Positions 25,992 to 35,169 are shown, numbered from the stretch's first letter. The stretch is 64,000 bases of DNA from Oceanihabitans sediminis (GCF_003337215.1 NZ_QPIG01000001.1:186001-250000), one strand, 5' to 3'. The notes: generated by a model not told the origin, from the letters alone. A program made the numbers and translations.

Positions 25992-27548
25992 ATGATTAAA
26001 GACCTTCAATTACGAGTTTCGCTTAAAGAGGAAGAAATTCCAGACATCCTTTTAAAAAAAGCAGTAAAGAAACTAGATATATCAGCTAAAGATATTTCTG
26101 GAGTAAAAGTATTACGTAAATCTATAGACGCCCGTAAACCCAAAATCATCTTTAATTATAAAGTCGCTGTTTATATAAAGGAACCAGTTCCACAAACTTC
26201 AGAATACATTTTTGATTATAAAGATGTTTCTTCAGCAAAACCTATTCATATTATTGGTTTTGGTCCTGCAGGAATGTATGCTGCACTTCGCTGTATTGAA
26301 CTTGGTTTTAAACCAATCGTTTTAGAACGTGGTAAAAACGTACAAGACAGACGTAGAGACTTAAAAGCCATCAACCGAGATCATTTTGTTAACGAGGATT
26401 CTAATTATTGCTTTGGCGAAGGTGGAGCAGGAACCTATAGCGACGGTAAATTATATACTCGAAGTTTAAAACGCGGGGATGTAAGACGTATTTTTGAAAA
26501 CCTAGTATATCACGGTGCTACAGATCAAATTCTAGTAGATGCACATCCGCATATTGGAACCAATAAGTTACCAAAAGTAGTTGCTAATGTTAGAGAAACT
26601 ATTTTAAAATATGGTGGCGAAATTCATTTTAACACACGAGTTACAGATTTTGTAATTAAGAACAACGCCATACAAGCATTACAACTTCAAAACGGAGATG
26701 AGCTTACTGCAAACCGTGTTATTCTGGCAACTGGGCATTCGGCAAGAGATATTTATTATTTATTACACAAGAAAGAAATTGCCTTACAAGCAAAATCTTT
26801 TGCAATGGGAGTTCGCATAGAGCATCCACAACATATTATAGATTCTATACAATATCATTGTGAAGGGAAACGTAGCGATTTACTTCCTGCTGCAGCTTAC
26901 AGTTTAGTGCAACAAGTAAATGACAGAGGGGTTTACTCATTCTGTATGTGTCCAGGTGGATTTATCGTTCCTGCAGCAACTGCAAACGGAGAAGTAGTGG
27001 TAAATGGTATGTCGCCATCAAAACGTAATAACGAATTTGCCAATTCTGGAATTGTAGTTGAAATCAATGCAGATAAGGATTTAGCTAAATATGAAAAATT
27101 CGGCGTTCTTAAAGGTTTAGAGTTTCAAAAAGACTTCGAAAAACTAGCTTTTACTGCAGGAGGAAGAACGCAAACAGCACCGGGACAACGCTTAACCGAT
27201 TTTGTTGAAGGGAATATGTCTACAGACTTAAACCCTACCTCCTATCAGCCAGGATTAAATTCCGCACCGCTTCATTCTTTATTTCCTAAATTAATAGGAA
27301 GTAGATTACGTCAAGGTTTTAAAGCTTTTGGTGATAAAATGAAAGGATTTTATACTTCCGAAGCAAATATTATTGGTGTAGAGTCTAGAACCTCATCACC
27401 TGTAAATATTCCAAGAAAAGAAAACTTAGAATACCCAGAAATAAACGGTCTTTTTCCATGTGGAGAAGGAGGAGGTTATGCTGGTGGTATTGTTAGCGCA
27501 GCAATGGATGGAGAACGTTGTGCCGAAGCTGCAACCGTAGGCTTATAA
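25992..27548 (+). CDS. FAD-dependent oxidoreductase of the long uncharacterised flavoprotein family
   Basis: A 518-residue NAD(P)/FAD-dependent protein. An N-terminal ~80-residue alpha/beta domain (LRVSLKEEEIPDILLKKAVKKL) precedes a Rossmann FAD site HIIGFGPAGMYAALRCIELG with a glutamate-containing next strand (VLERGK). Further motifs are GEGGAGTYSDGKLYTR, ILATGHSARDIYYLL and a C-terminal FAD-closing motif FPCGEGGGYAGGIVSAAMDG. The family is widespread in bacteria and annotated only as a FAD-dependent dehydrogenase; substrate is not known. A -7-like box TAAATTTG sits only 5 bp before the ATG. The gene follows the zinc-repeat gene by 32 bp. Confidence 0.9.
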   Translation: MIKDLQLRVSLKEEEIPDILLKKAVKKLDISAKDISGVKVLRKSIDARKPKIIFNYKVAVYIKEPVPQTSEYIFDYKDVSSAKPIHIIGFGPAGMYAALRCIELGFKPIVLERGKNVQDRRRDLKAINRDHFVNEDSNYCFGEGGAGTYSDGKLYTRSLKRGDVRRIFENLVYHGATDQILVDAHPHIGTNKLPKVVANVRETILKYGGEIHFNTRVTDFVIKNNAIQALQLQNGDELTANRVILATGHSARDIYYLLHKKEIALQAKSFAMGVRIEHPQHIIDSIQYHCEGKRSDLLPAAAYSLVQQVNDRGVYSFCMCPGGFIVPAATANGEVVVNGMSPSKRNNEFANSGIVVEINADKDLAKYEKFGVLKGLEFQKDFEKLAFTAGGRTQTAPGQRLTDFVEGNMSTDLNPTSYQPGLNSAPLHSLFPKLIGSRLRQGFKAFGDKMKGFYTSEANIIGVESRTSSPVNIPRKENLEYPEINGLFPCGEGGGYAGGIVSAAMDGERCAEAATVGL

Positions 27549-27637
27549 AACACGACTAAAATCACATCTATTTTAATACCCTATATCAAATAACATGAAC
27601 CAAAATAGGAAGTAGCATAGCATCTAAAAAAAAATCC

Positions 27638-27645
27638 TATTTTTG
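27638..27645 (+). promoter_or_regulatory. -7 promoter element for fabD-lspA
   Basis: TATTTTTG matches TAnnTTTG exactly and continues with GCAC. It lies 20 bp before the fabD ATG. No TTG at the ideal upstream distance. Confidence 0.55.
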
Positions 27646-27665
27646 CACTTTAAAACAGAAAACAC

Positions 27666-28559
27666 ATGAACGCATATATTTTCCCTGGTCAAGGGGCACA
27701 ATTCACAGGAATGGGTTTAGACTTATACGAAAACTCAAGTGAAGCACAAGAATTATTTGAAAAAGCTAATAAGATATTAGATTTCAATATTACAGACATT
27801 ATGTTTGAAGGTACTGCTGAAGCTTTAAAAGAAACAAAAGTAACGCAACCTGCTATCTTTTTACATTCTGTAATTTTAGCGAAATCATTAGGAGATAGCT
27901 TTAAACCAGAAATGGTTGCAGGTCATTCTTTAGGGGAATTTTCTGCTCTTGTTGCAAGTGGCGCTTTAACTTTTGAAGATGGTTTACGACTAGTATCTAA
28001 ACGTGCTTTAGCAATGCAAAAAGCTTGTGAAATGCAACCAAGCACAATGGCTGCTGTTTTAGGCTTAGAGGACAAAGTAGTAGAAGATATTTGTGCACAA
28101 ACAAAAGGTATTGTTGTTGCTGCAAATTACAACTGCCCAGGACAATTAGTAATTTCTGGTGAAATAGAAGCTGTTAATCGTGCTTGTGAAGCTTTAAAAG
28201 AAGCAGGAGCACGTAGAGCTTTAGTACTTCCTGTTGGTGGAGCATTTCACTCGCCAATGATGGAGCCTGCTAGAGAAGAATTAGCCGCTGCAATTGAAAA
28301 CACAGTATTTAGCAAACCTAATTGCCCAATTTATCAGAACGTGACTGCAAGTGCTGTAATTGATGAAGCTGAAATTAAAAGAAACCTAATTTCACAGTTA
28401 ACTGCACCTGTACGTTGGACACAATCTGTACAACAAATGATTGCAGATGGCGCTAGTTTATTTACAGAAGTTGGACCAGGAAAAGTACTTCAAGGATTGG
28501 TAAAGAAAATAGATAGAGAAGCACAAGTTGCAGGTGCATCATTTGAAAAGCAAGCTTAA
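27666..28559 (+). CDS. fabD: Malonyl-CoA:ACP transacylase
   Basis: A 297-residue FabD that loads malonate onto acyl carrier protein for fatty acid synthesis in the cytoplasm. The N-terminal FPGQGAQFTGMG, the nucleophile motif GHSLGEFSAL and the catalytic His in GAFHSPMM are present. Its stop codon TAA shares one base with the ATG of lspA (TAATG), indicating translational coupling. Length is normal. Confidence 0.97.
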   Translation: MNAYIFPGQGAQFTGMGLDLYENSSEAQELFEKANKILDFNITDIMFEGTAEALKETKVTQPAIFLHSVILAKSLGDSFKPEMVAGHSLGEFSALVASGALTFEDGLRLVSKRALAMQKACEMQPSTMAAVLGLEDKVVEDICAQTKGIVVAANYNCPGQLVISGEIEAVNRACEALKEAGARRALVLPVGGAFHSPMMEPAREELAAAIENTVFSKPNCPIYQNVTASAVIDEAEIKRNLISQLTAPVRWTQSVQQMIADGASLFTEVGPGKVLQGLVKKIDREAQVAGASFEKQA

Positions 28560-29053
28560 TGAAACGCACCCTATTTGTATTAATTTTAATAGTATTTAAT
28601 ATTGCTATAGATCAAATTTCTAAATTTTGGATACGTGCAAATGTTACAAAACACAGTAAATCTGAAATTATAGGAGATTACCTTACATTACATAATGTAG
28701 AAAATGCTGGTGCATTCTTAGGAATGGGAAGTGAATTGAACCCTACTATGCGAGCCATTTTTCTACTTATAATTCCTATTGCAGTAATGGTATATGTCTT
28801 ATACCTTATTTTTAAGGACAAGAACTTAGACACTTATTCTCTTATAGGTTTTTGTTGTATTGTTGGTGGAGGAATGGCTAATATTTACGACAGATTCATA
28901 TATGGTTCTGTAACAGATTTTCTACATATAGATCTTGGAGGTGTTTTTAGAACCGGAATTTTTAATGTTGCAGATATGTCTGTGATGCTAGGACTCGGAC
29001 TTTTAATTACTGGAAATATCCTTCTCAATAAGAAACAAAAAACCTCGAAATAA
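28559..29053 (+). CDS. lspA: Lipoprotein signal peptidase (signal peptidase II)
   Basis: A 164-residue, four-helix aspartic protease of the inner membrane that cleaves prolipoproteins before the lipidated Cys. The catalytic aspartates lie in GGMANIYDRF and FNVADMSVMLG; the N-terminal AIDQISKFWI is the usual first motif. It overlaps fabD by one base. Its substrates in this window include the lipoproteins at 4656 and 33119. The terminator hairpin begins within its last codons. Confidence 0.97.
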   Translation: MKRTLFVLILIVFNIAIDQISKFWIRANVTKHSKSEIIGDYLTLHNVENAGAFLGMGSELNPTMRAIFLLIIPIAVMVYVLYLIFKDKNLDTYSLIGFCCIVGGGMANIYDRFIYGSVTDFLHIDLGGVFRTGIFNVADMSVMLGLGLLITGNILLNKKQKTSK

Positions 29054-29069
29054 ATTTCGAGGTTTTTTT
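29037..29069 (+). terminator. Terminator after lspA
   Basis: AACCTCGAAAT (29041-29051) and ATTTCGAGGTT (29054-29064) form an 11-bp stem with a 2-nt nominal loop, then a T-run. The left arm overlaps the lspA stop codon region. Confidence 0.85.
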
Positions 29070-29070
29070 A

Positions 29071-29262
29071 TTATCTAGCTAAGCTACAAGCTTCGCAATC
29101 TTTTATTTCTCCGTAATAGGTTTCCCTATATCTATGAAGGGTTTTGTAAGGGATACTTAGAAATTGCTTTCTAATATAAGTTACTCTTGTAAGCAACTCC
29201 CCCATTTTTGGCGTGTATCTTTTCTCTTGTTTTGTTTCTCTTTTTACAGTTATCAGTTTCAT
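29071..29262 (-). CDS. Small basic protein of unknown function
   Basis: A 63-residue basic protein from MKLITVKRETKQEKRYTPKMG to a C-terminus KDCEACSLAR. I recall very similar short proteins (MKLITVRRET...KMGEL...TYIRKQFL...KTLHRYR...YYGEIKDC) in other Flavobacteriaceae, which supports a real gene; this is memory only. Two further Met codons lie upstream in frame (29277, 29286). The two Cys near the end could bind metal. The stop is only a few bp from the lspA terminator on the other strand. Confidence 0.6.
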   Translation of the reverse strand: MKLITVKRETKQEKRYTPKMGELLTRVTYIRKQFLSIPYKTLHRYRETYYGEIKDCEACSLAR

Positions 29263-29449
29263 AATTTCATTTATCATTAAATACAAAGTAACGAAAATTT
29301 ATGACCAATTCAAAAAATCAAAACCTAAATCATTGAAAATCAAATTTTTATTATCAATTCAATAATAACATCCACAAAGAATTAACAGATAGTCAATAGA
29401 TAAAACACATTGTTAACAATATGAAAACGCGAATTTTGACAGAAAAGTC

Positions 29450-30469
29450 TTATTCTCTAATATATTGTTCCCATTTCCAAGCAGAACGCATAGCATCTTC
29501 TAAGCTTAATTCTGCTTTCCAACCAAGTACTTTATTAGCTTTCTCGGTATCGGCATAAGCAGAAACAATATCCCCTGCTCTTCTACCTACAATTTTATAA
29601 TTTAATTTTTCACCAGAAACGCGTTCAAAAGCTTGAATTACTTCTAATACAGAACTTCCTTTTCCGGTTCCTAAATTAAATGTTTCGTAGTTTGTGATAT
29701 TATTGTTGTTCAGGATTCTTTTTAAAGCAACCACATGCGCTTTAGCTAAGTCTACTACATGAATATAATCTCTAATACAAGTTCCATCTGGAGTAGGATA
29801 ATCGTCTCCAAAAACAGAAAGCTGTTCACGCAAACCAATTGCTGTTTGCGTAATAAAAGGAACTAAGTTTTGAGGAACGCCTAATGGCAACTCTCCAATT
29901 TTAGCACTTTCATGAGCACCCACAGGATTAAAATAACGTAAGGAAATGGCTTTAAAACCCTCCTTCACCTTACATACGTCTTGAATAATTTCTTCTCCAA
30001 TTTGCTTCGTATTTCCATATGGAGATTCTGCTGCTTGTACTGGTGCATTTTCCGTTATTGGCATTTTTTCGGCTTGACCGTAAACTGTACATGAAGAACT
30101 AAAAATGATATTAGAATGTGGTAATTTATCTATTTCTTGCAAAAGATAAATTAAGCTATTCAAATTGTTTTCGTAATATTTTAAAGGATTTTCAACACTC
30201 TCTCCTACAGCTTTACTAGCTGCAAAATGAATGACTCCTGTAATACCTTCATGACGTTTAAATAAGTTTTGTACCTTAGTCTTATCTCTTAAATCTAATT
30301 CTTCAAAAATTGGTTTCTTTCCTGTTATAGAAGTAATTCTATCTAAATTTTCTATAGAAGAATTTGATAAATCATCTACAATAATCACTTCAAAACCTTC
30401 GTCTTGTAAAGCAACAACTGTATGAGATCCTATAAAGCCTAATCCGCCAGTAACTAGAATTTTATCCAT
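29450..30469 (-). CDS. galE: UDP-glucose 4-epimerase
   Basis: A 339-residue extended short-chain dehydrogenase. NAD-binding GGLGFIGSHT near the N-terminus, catalytic SSSCTVYG plus YGNTK (Tyr-x3-Lys), and the NPVGAHESA segment match GalE, which interconverts UDP-glucose and UDP-galactose. It overlaps the DegT-family aminotransferase gene by 8 bp and follows it in the same transcript, so it may serve surface polysaccharide synthesis. Substrate could include the N-acetylated sugars. Confidence 0.93.
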   Translation of the reverse strand: MDKILVTGGLGFIGSHTVVALQDEGFEVIIVDDLSNSSIENLDRITSITGKKPIFEELDLRDKTKVQNLFKRHEGITGVIHFAASKAVGESVENPLKYYENNLNSLIYLLQEIDKLPHSNIIFSSSCTVYGQAEKMPITENAPVQAAESPYGNTKQIGEEIIQDVCKVKEGFKAISLRYFNPVGAHESAKIGELPLGVPQNLVPFITQTAIGLREQLSVFGDDYPTPDGTCIRDYIHVVDLAKAHVVALKRILNNNNITNYETFNLGTGKGSSVLEVIQAFERVSGEKLNYKIVGRRAGDIVSAYADTEKANKVLGWKAELSLEDAMRSAWKWEQYIRE

Positions 30470-31595
30470 TAATAAATTCTTTAATTTTATTAGTTATAAA
30501 TGTTATTTGCTCATCATCTAATTCTGTATGCATAGGTAAGGAGATAACATCTTTAACTAATTGGTTTGTTACAGGGAAATCTGCTTCCTTATACCTTGCA
30601 TCCTGATATGCTTTTTGTTTGTGTAAAGGAATCGGGTAATACACTCCACATGGAATATCATGGCTATTTAAAAACTTCACAAGTCCGTCTCTATCTACAC
30701 CCTTTAATTTTAAAGTATACTGATGGAATACATGGTTATCTGCATCTCCAGAACGGAAAGGTGTTTCTATTTGAGGAACATCTTTAAGAGCAGCATCATA
30801 TTTATTAGCAGCCTCTATTCTACTTTTATTATAAGCATCTAAATGCGGAAGTTTCGCGTTTAAAACTGCAGCTTGAATAGAATCTAATCTAGAATTCACT
30901 CCTACTACATCATGGTGGTAGCGCTCGTACATTCCGTGATTTACAATACCTCTTATAGTATGAGCAAGAGTGTCATCATTTGTAAATATCGCACCTCCAT
31001 CACCATAACAACCTAAGTTTTTCGAAGGGAAGAAAGAAGTAGATCCCACATGACTAATCGTTCCTGCTTTAGCTTTCTTGCCATCACTATAGGTATAGGT
31101 AGCGCCAATTGCCTGTGCATTATCTTCGATTACATAAAGATTATGTTCTTTAGCAAGGTCCATAACCGCTTCCATATTTGCACACTGTCCAAATAAATGA
31201 ACAGGAACTATAGCCTTTGTTTTTGGAGTAATCGCATTCTTTATAGCTTCAATATTAATATTAAAGTCGTCAGGATTCACATCTACTAACACCGGAGTTA
31301 ATTGTAATAATGCGATAACCTCAACTGTAGCAGCAAAAGTAAAGTCTGCTGTTATAACCTCATCGCCTGGTTTTAAACCTAATCCCATCATTGCAATTTG
31401 CAGGGCATCCGTTCCGTTTGCACAAGGAATTACATGTTTTACTCCTAAATATTCTTCTAAATTCTTTTGAAATTCATGAACCATTGGTCCATTTATAAAA
31501 GAAGCATTATCAATTATTTCTTGAATCGAAGGATTCACAATCTCTTTTATAGCCGCATATTGACCCTTAAGGTCAACCATTTGTATTTTTTTCAC
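30462..31595 (-). CDS. DegT/DnrJ/EryC1/StrS-family sugar aminotransferase
   Basis: A 377-residue PLP-dependent sugar aminotransferase that acts on UDP- or dTDP-keto sugars. The PLP lysine is in TSFFPSKNLGCYGDGGA, ANGTDALQIAMMGLG binds cofactor phosphate, and VHLFGQ is the usual conserved strand. The sequence resembles WbpE/WlbC-type enzymes making 3-amino-glucuronate sugars, but the exact substrate is uncertain. It is the first gene of a two-gene unit with galE (8-bp overlap) and is divergent from waaA, placing it with lipopolysaccharide or exopolysaccharide synthesis. Confidence 0.9.
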   Translation of the reverse strand: MKKIQMVDLKGQYAAIKEIVNPSIQEIIDNASFINGPMVHEFQKNLEEYLGVKHVIPCANGTDALQIAMMGLGLKPGDEVITADFTFAATVEVIALLQLTPVLVDVNPDDFNINIEAIKNAITPKTKAIVPVHLFGQCANMEAVMDLAKEHNLYVIEDNAQAIGATYTYSDGKKAKAGTISHVGSTSFFPSKNLGCYGDGGAIFTNDDTLAHTIRGIVNHGMYERYHHDVVGVNSRLDSIQAAVLNAKLPHLDAYNKSRIEAANKYDAALKDVPQIETPFRSGDADNHVFHQYTLKLKGVDRDGLVKFLNSHDIPCGVYYPIPLHKQKAYQDARYKEADFPVTNQLVKDVISLPMHTELDDEQITFITNKIKEFING

Positions 31596-31766
31596 AGTGT
31601 AATTTTTAAAAACCTAAATAAGCAATTTAGGCATATTGTATAAGCTACGAAATTACGAAAAACCAAGACGTTATACAACGAAGACAACTTAATTAAAACA
31701 ATTTATTAAATACTAGTTATGCATATAATTTAAAAGAAATGTATTTTAGCAAGAAACATAAACACA

Positions 31767-33002
31767 TTGTCATTTTTATATAACACACTGATTTCTATAA
31801 CTTCCTTCGTTCTAAAAGGAATCGCACTATTTAATGAGAAAATTAAGAGCGGAGTTGTTGGTAGGAAACAAACACTTAACACCCTACAAAATAACATAAA
31901 CAAAACAGATTCTTGTATTTGGTTTCACTGCGCATCTTTAGGCGAATATGAACAAGGTTTACCAGTTTTTAAAGAAGTAAGAAAGCAATACCCAAAACAC
32001 AAAATAGTTTTAAGTTTCTTCTCTCCTTCTGGTTATGAAGTTAGAAAAAACACCGATGCTGCAGATATTGTTGTATATATTCCTTTAGACACAAAGGGAA
32101 ATGCTAAAAAGTTTTTAGACATAGTAAATCCCGAGCTTACAGTTTTTGTAAAATATGATATTTGGCCAAACTTTTTAAACGAACTAAAAAGCCGAAACAA
32201 AAAAGCTATTTTAATTGCTGCTTTATTTAGACCAAAGCAGAGCTATTTTAAATTTTACGGAAAGCAATTTAGAAATGCCTTATTTGCTTTTGATCATATT
32301 TTTGTTCAAAACGAATCATCCAAACAACTACTGAAACAAATTAACTACCACAACGTAACTGTTTCTGGTGACACACGATTTGATCGTGTTTTTAATCAGT
32401 TAGAACAGAATAACAACTTAGACTTTATTAAAGAGTTTAAACAAGATAGTATTTGTATTGTAGCGGGAAGTACTTGGCCGGATGACGAACAGGTTTTAGT
32501 TGACTTTATTAACCAAAATGCTTCAGAAAAAATTAAATTTATTATTGCGCCGCACAATATAAAAACAACGCAAATCAATAAACTCAAGGGGCAATTAAAG
32601 GTTTCTACAGTACAATTTTCAGAAAAAGAAGATCAAAACCTAAAAGAACATCAGGTATTTATTTTAGACACCATTGGATTACTTAGTAAAGTTTATCACT
32701 ATGCAGACATCGCCTATGTAGGAGGAGCAATGGGAAATACTGGTTTACACAACACTTTAGAACCTGCTGTATTTGGTATTCCTGTTATTATTGGAAAAAA
32801 CTACAAGAAATTCCCAGAAGCATATGATTTGATTGCAAATGGCGGAATGTTTTCTATAAAAAACAAAGAAGAACTGAACAAGACACTTAGTGAATTAGTT
32901 CAAAATGAAGAAAAAAGGAGAGAAATTGGACTTCGAAACTTAAATTTTATCAAAAAAAACACCGGTTCTGTGATCCAAATCATGGACTTTTTACGTAGAT
33001 AA
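31767..33002 (+). CDS. waaA: 3-deoxy-D-manno-octulosonic acid (Kdo) transferase
   Basis: A 411-residue GT-B glycosyltransferase attaching Kdo to lipid A at the inner membrane. It has an N-terminal anchor (SFLYNTLISITSFVLKGIAL), then WFHCASLGEYEQGLPV, the Kdo-transferase motif SGDTRFDRV, GSTWPDDEQVL and the C-terminal nucleotide-sugar region AYVGGAMGNTGLHNTLEPAVFG. No ATG is available at the expected position; the frame opens with TTG at 31767, giving MSFLYN, which fits relatives' N-termini. It is divergent from the sugar aminotransferase-galE unit. Confidence 0.94.
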   Translation: MSFLYNTLISITSFVLKGIALFNEKIKSGVVGRKQTLNTLQNNINKTDSCIWFHCASLGEYEQGLPVFKEVRKQYPKHKIVLSFFSPSGYEVRKNTDAADIVVYIPLDTKGNAKKFLDIVNPELTVFVKYDIWPNFLNELKSRNKKAILIAALFRPKQSYFKFYGKQFRNALFAFDHIFVQNESSKQLLKQINYHNVTVSGDTRFDRVFNQLEQNNNLDFIKEFKQDSICIVAGSTWPDDEQVLVDFINQNASEKIKFIIAPHNIKTTQINKLKGQLKVSTVQFSEKEDQNLKEHQVFILDTIGLLSKVYHYADIAYVGGAMGNTGLHNTLEPAVFGIPVIIGKNYKKFPEAYDLIANGGMFSIKNKEELNKTLSELVQNEEKRREIGLRNLNFIKKNTGSVIQIMDFLRR

Positions 33003-33055
33003 ACCGAAATATGTGCATTTTGAAATAAATTTGTTAAAAATGTTAACAAAACTAT

Positions 33056-33086
33056 TGCATTTTTAATGTAGAAGTTATTACATTCG
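33056..33086 (+). promoter_or_regulatory. Promoter of the Ala-rich lipoprotein
   Basis: TTG at 33056-33058, 20 bp, then TACATTCG at 33079-33086 (one mismatch to TAnnTTTG). The ATG lies 32 bp after the -7 box. Confidence 0.6.
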
Positions 33087-33118
33087 TACTATTAAAATTA
33101 ACACTAAAACTATTACAA

Positions 33119-33487
33119 ATGAAAAAATTATTATTAAGTGCTGCTTTATTATTAGCATTAAGTATTTCATTCACTTCTTGTAGAGAAGTAAAAGAAAAAT
33201 CTGAAGAAGCTGGAAACGCTGTTGAAAACGCAGTTGACGCTACTGGAGATGCATTAAACGATGCTGCTGATAACGCAGGAGATGCAATGGAAGAAGCTGG
33301 AGACGCTGTTGAAAATGCTGCTGATGACGCTGTTGACGCTGCAGGAGATGCTGTTGACGCTGCTGGTGAAGCAGTAGAAAAAGCTGGTGAAGCTGCAGGA
33401 GAAGCTGTTGAAGGTGCTGCAAACAAAGTTAAAGAAGGTGTAAATAAAACTGTTGACAAAGCTGCTGACGCTGTAAAAGTTGAGTAG
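33119..33487 (+). CDS. Alanine-rich repetitive lipoprotein, LEA-like helix
   Basis: A 122-residue lipoprotein. The signal MKKLLLSAALLLALSISFTSC ends in a lipobox Cys (residue 21). Everything after it is low-complexity Ala/Asp/Glu/Gly/Val with a short periodic pattern (GDAVENAADDAVDAAGDAV), predicting one long amphipathic helix like late-embryogenesis-abundant or apolipoprotein-type proteins. Pfam-style families of this kind are named only loosely; a role in envelope stress or as a spacer is a guess. It has a good promoter and terminator and stands alone, directly next to the integrated element. Confidence 0.85.
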   Translation: MKKLLLSAALLLALSISFTSCREVKEKSEEAGNAVENAVDATGDALNDAADNAGDAMEEAGDAVENAADDAVDAAGDAVDAAGEAVEKAGEAAGEAVEGAANKVKEGVNKTVDKAADAVKVE

Positions 33488-33506
33488 TACTTACTCTAAT
33501 TGTATT

Positions 33507-33539
33507 AAAAAGCCTTCATATTATATGAAGGCTTTTTTT
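33507..33539 (+). terminator. Terminator after the Ala-rich lipoprotein
   Basis: AAAAGCCTTCATA and TATGAAGGCTTTT form a 13-bp stem with loop TTA, then T-run. Confidence 0.9.
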
Positions 33540-33572
33540 GTGCGTTATTGTTTAGTAACTTAAATTATGAGA

Positions 33573-33606
33573 ATAAAAAAAGCCTCTATCTTTCGATAAA
33601 GGCTTT
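33573..33606 (-). terminator. Original tRNA-Leu terminator, now displaced by the integrated element
   Basis: On the minus strand AAAGCCTTTATC, tetraloop GAAA, GATAGAGGCTTT, then seven T: a very strong hairpin. It ends 2 bp from the left 21-bp repeat (33608). Before insertion it would have stood directly after the tRNA-Leu 3' end; today 5.5 kb separates them. Confidence 0.8.
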
Positions 33607-33607
33607 A

Positions 33608-33628
33608 GTACTGAAGACGGGACTTGAA
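33608..33628. repeat. attL: 21-bp copy of the tRNA-Leu 3' end
   Basis: Begins GTACTGAAGACGGG and ends ACTTGAA; identical to 39097-39117. It covers the acceptor 3' strand and part of the T arm of tRNA-Leu. Sequence identity ends at 33628 (next bases ACAT versus CCCG). Confidence 0.88.
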
Positions 33629-33837
33629 ACATACTATTTATTTCATTTTACTTAAATGCATATTATCTACAAAAACCAAACAAACAAACAACATTAGCCA
33701 TATATAAAGGATTAACAGAAATCTAAACTAATTGAACGTAATTTAAAACAAAACATATTTTACGTACAAATTACGTACAAATATAGATTTTAATGCTTAA
33801 ATTTGAGTATTCAATTACCTATTAAAACTATAAAATT
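33629..33837. other. Left-end non-coding region of the element (att arm and integrase promoter)
   Basis: About 209 bp of AT-rich sequence between attL and the integrase ATG. Besides the paired ACGTACAAA repeats at 33761-33781 I see no gene and no clear TAnnTTTG box. Confidence 0.5.
33761..33781. repeat. Left pair of ACGTACAAA direct repeats, candidate integrase arm sites
   Basis: ACGTACAAA at 33762-33770 and 33773-33781, 11 bp apart (one helical turn). The same pair in the same orientation occurs at the right end (39022-39041), 20 of 21 bases identical over the block. Confidence 0.7.
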
Positions 33838-35169
33838 ATGGCAGTAGTATATTTTGTGTATCGTTCGATTAAAGAAAAAGCAAATCTAAAGGTTAGACTT
33901 CAGTTAAATGATAAGAACAAACAATTTGAAGCAAGTACACAAATACATACTTCTAAAACTTATTGGAATATTGACCGTAAAAAGAAAAGAAATTTATCTG
34001 CATCGTTAAAGAACGAAAATATAGAGATTAACAAAAAGTTAGATAGTCTTCAAAGTTTCATATTAAAGAAGTATGAAAAAGAATTACCTCAACCAACAGA
34101 AAAGAATTGGTTAAAAAATACTGTTGCCAAATATTACACACCTACCGAAGAAAATAAAAAACAAAGTGAACTTATAACAGATGCCATTCAATATATTATA
34201 GATAATGCAGATACAAGAAAAAACTCAAAAGGCAGTTTAGGATTATCTAAAAGCAGAATTAATTCCTATATATCACTAAAGAATATTTTAATTGAATATC
34301 AAAAAAACGAACGTTTTCTAATCAAAGACGTTAATATAAAATTTGCTAAAGACTTTCTAAAGTACCTACTTCAGACTAAAGGTTATCAAATTAGTTATGC
34401 CACTAAAAAAATTGCAGATTTAAAAACTGTTTGCTTTGATGCAGAAACCAACGGAATTCCTGTTCACTTTCAACTCAAAAAAATTGATAGCACTAAACCA
34501 ACTAACAATAATATTATTTATTTAAACGAAGCAGAGTTAAAACAAATAGAGAAAACAGAACTACCTACTGAAGCATTAAACAATGCTAAAAAATGGTTAT
34601 TATTAGGGTGCAATATTGGACAAAGAGGAAGTGACTTACTTAACATAAATGAAAGTAATTTTGTCAATAGAAACGGTTTAGACGTAATCGAACTCAAACA
34701 AAAGAAAACTGACAAATTTGTAACTATACCAGTATTAGAAACAACAAAAGCAATTTTAGAAACTGGACTACCTTACAAAATATCAATTCAAAAATTTAAC
34801 AAACAGATTAAAGAGGTATGCAGAATAGCAAAAATAGATAACGTAATAAAAGGAAGTATTATTAAAGTTATAGAAAATGAAAAAGGCAAAAAAGAAAATA
34901 GAAAAATAGAGGGCAACTACAAAAAATGGAAACTTATTGGCTCACACGTTTGCAGACGTTCGTTTGCATCTAATCTATACGGAACACTACCTACACCTTT
35001 AATAATGAGTATAACTGCACACAGTACCGAGAAAATGCTTTTAAATTATATTGGAAAACAAGGTTTAGACTACGCCCAACAGATAGCAGACTTCTATACT
35101 CTACAAGCACAAAAGCAACAAAAAGAAAGCAATCTTACAGTTGTAAAGAGGGCATCTAATGAAAACTAA
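33838..35169 (+). CDS. Tyrosine recombinase / site-specific integrase of the element
   Basis: A 443-residue integrase of the Bacteroidota phage/ICE type. Residues about 1-100 are an arm-type DNA-binding domain (VYFVYRSIKEKANLKVRLQL, SKTYWNID), about 105-215 a SAM-like core-binding domain, and about 225-425 the catalytic domain. Catalytic residues visible are Arg263 (IGQRGSDLL), Lys near 293 (KTDKFVTIP), His370-x-x-Arg373 (SHVCRRSFA), His395 (TAHSTEKM) and Tyr404 (LLNYIG), so it looks active. It reads inward from attL and should catalyse integration into, and excision from, tRNA-Leu. A hairpin terminator lies 135 bp downstream. Confidence 0.95.
   Translation: MAVVYFVYRSIKEKANLKVRLQLNDKNKQFEASTQIHTSKTYWNIDRKKKRNLSASLKNENIEINKKLDSLQSFILKKYEKELPQPTEKNWLKNTVAKYYTPTEENKKQSELITDAIQYIIDNADTRKNSKGSLGLSKSRINSYISLKNILIEYQKNERFLIKDVNIKFAKDFLKYLLQTKGYQISYATKKIADLKTVCFDAETNGIPVHFQLKKIDSTKPTNNNIIYLNEAELKQIEKTELPTEALNNAKKWLLLGCNIGQRGSDLLNINESNFVNRNGLDVIELKQKKTDKFVTIPVLETTKAILETGLPYKISIQKFNKQIKEVCRIAKIDNVIKGSIIKVIENEKGKKENRKIEGNYKKWKLIGSHVCRRSFASNLYGTLPTPLIMSITAHSTEKMLLNYIGKQGLDYAQQIADFYTLQAQKQQKESNLTVVKRASNEN

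Noticed and set aside
33052-33459. Long Ser/Ala/Pro-rich open frame on the minus strand (and a Gln/Leu-rich one) opposite the Ala-rich lipoprotein
   Set aside because: Antisense artefact of the repetitive GCT/GAC/GCA codons on the plus strand; the plus gene has signal peptide, promoter and terminator.
33608-33628. A tRNA-Leu pseudogene or second tRNA
   Set aside because: Only 21 bp of the tRNA 3' end are present; this is the recombination scar (attL), not a gene.
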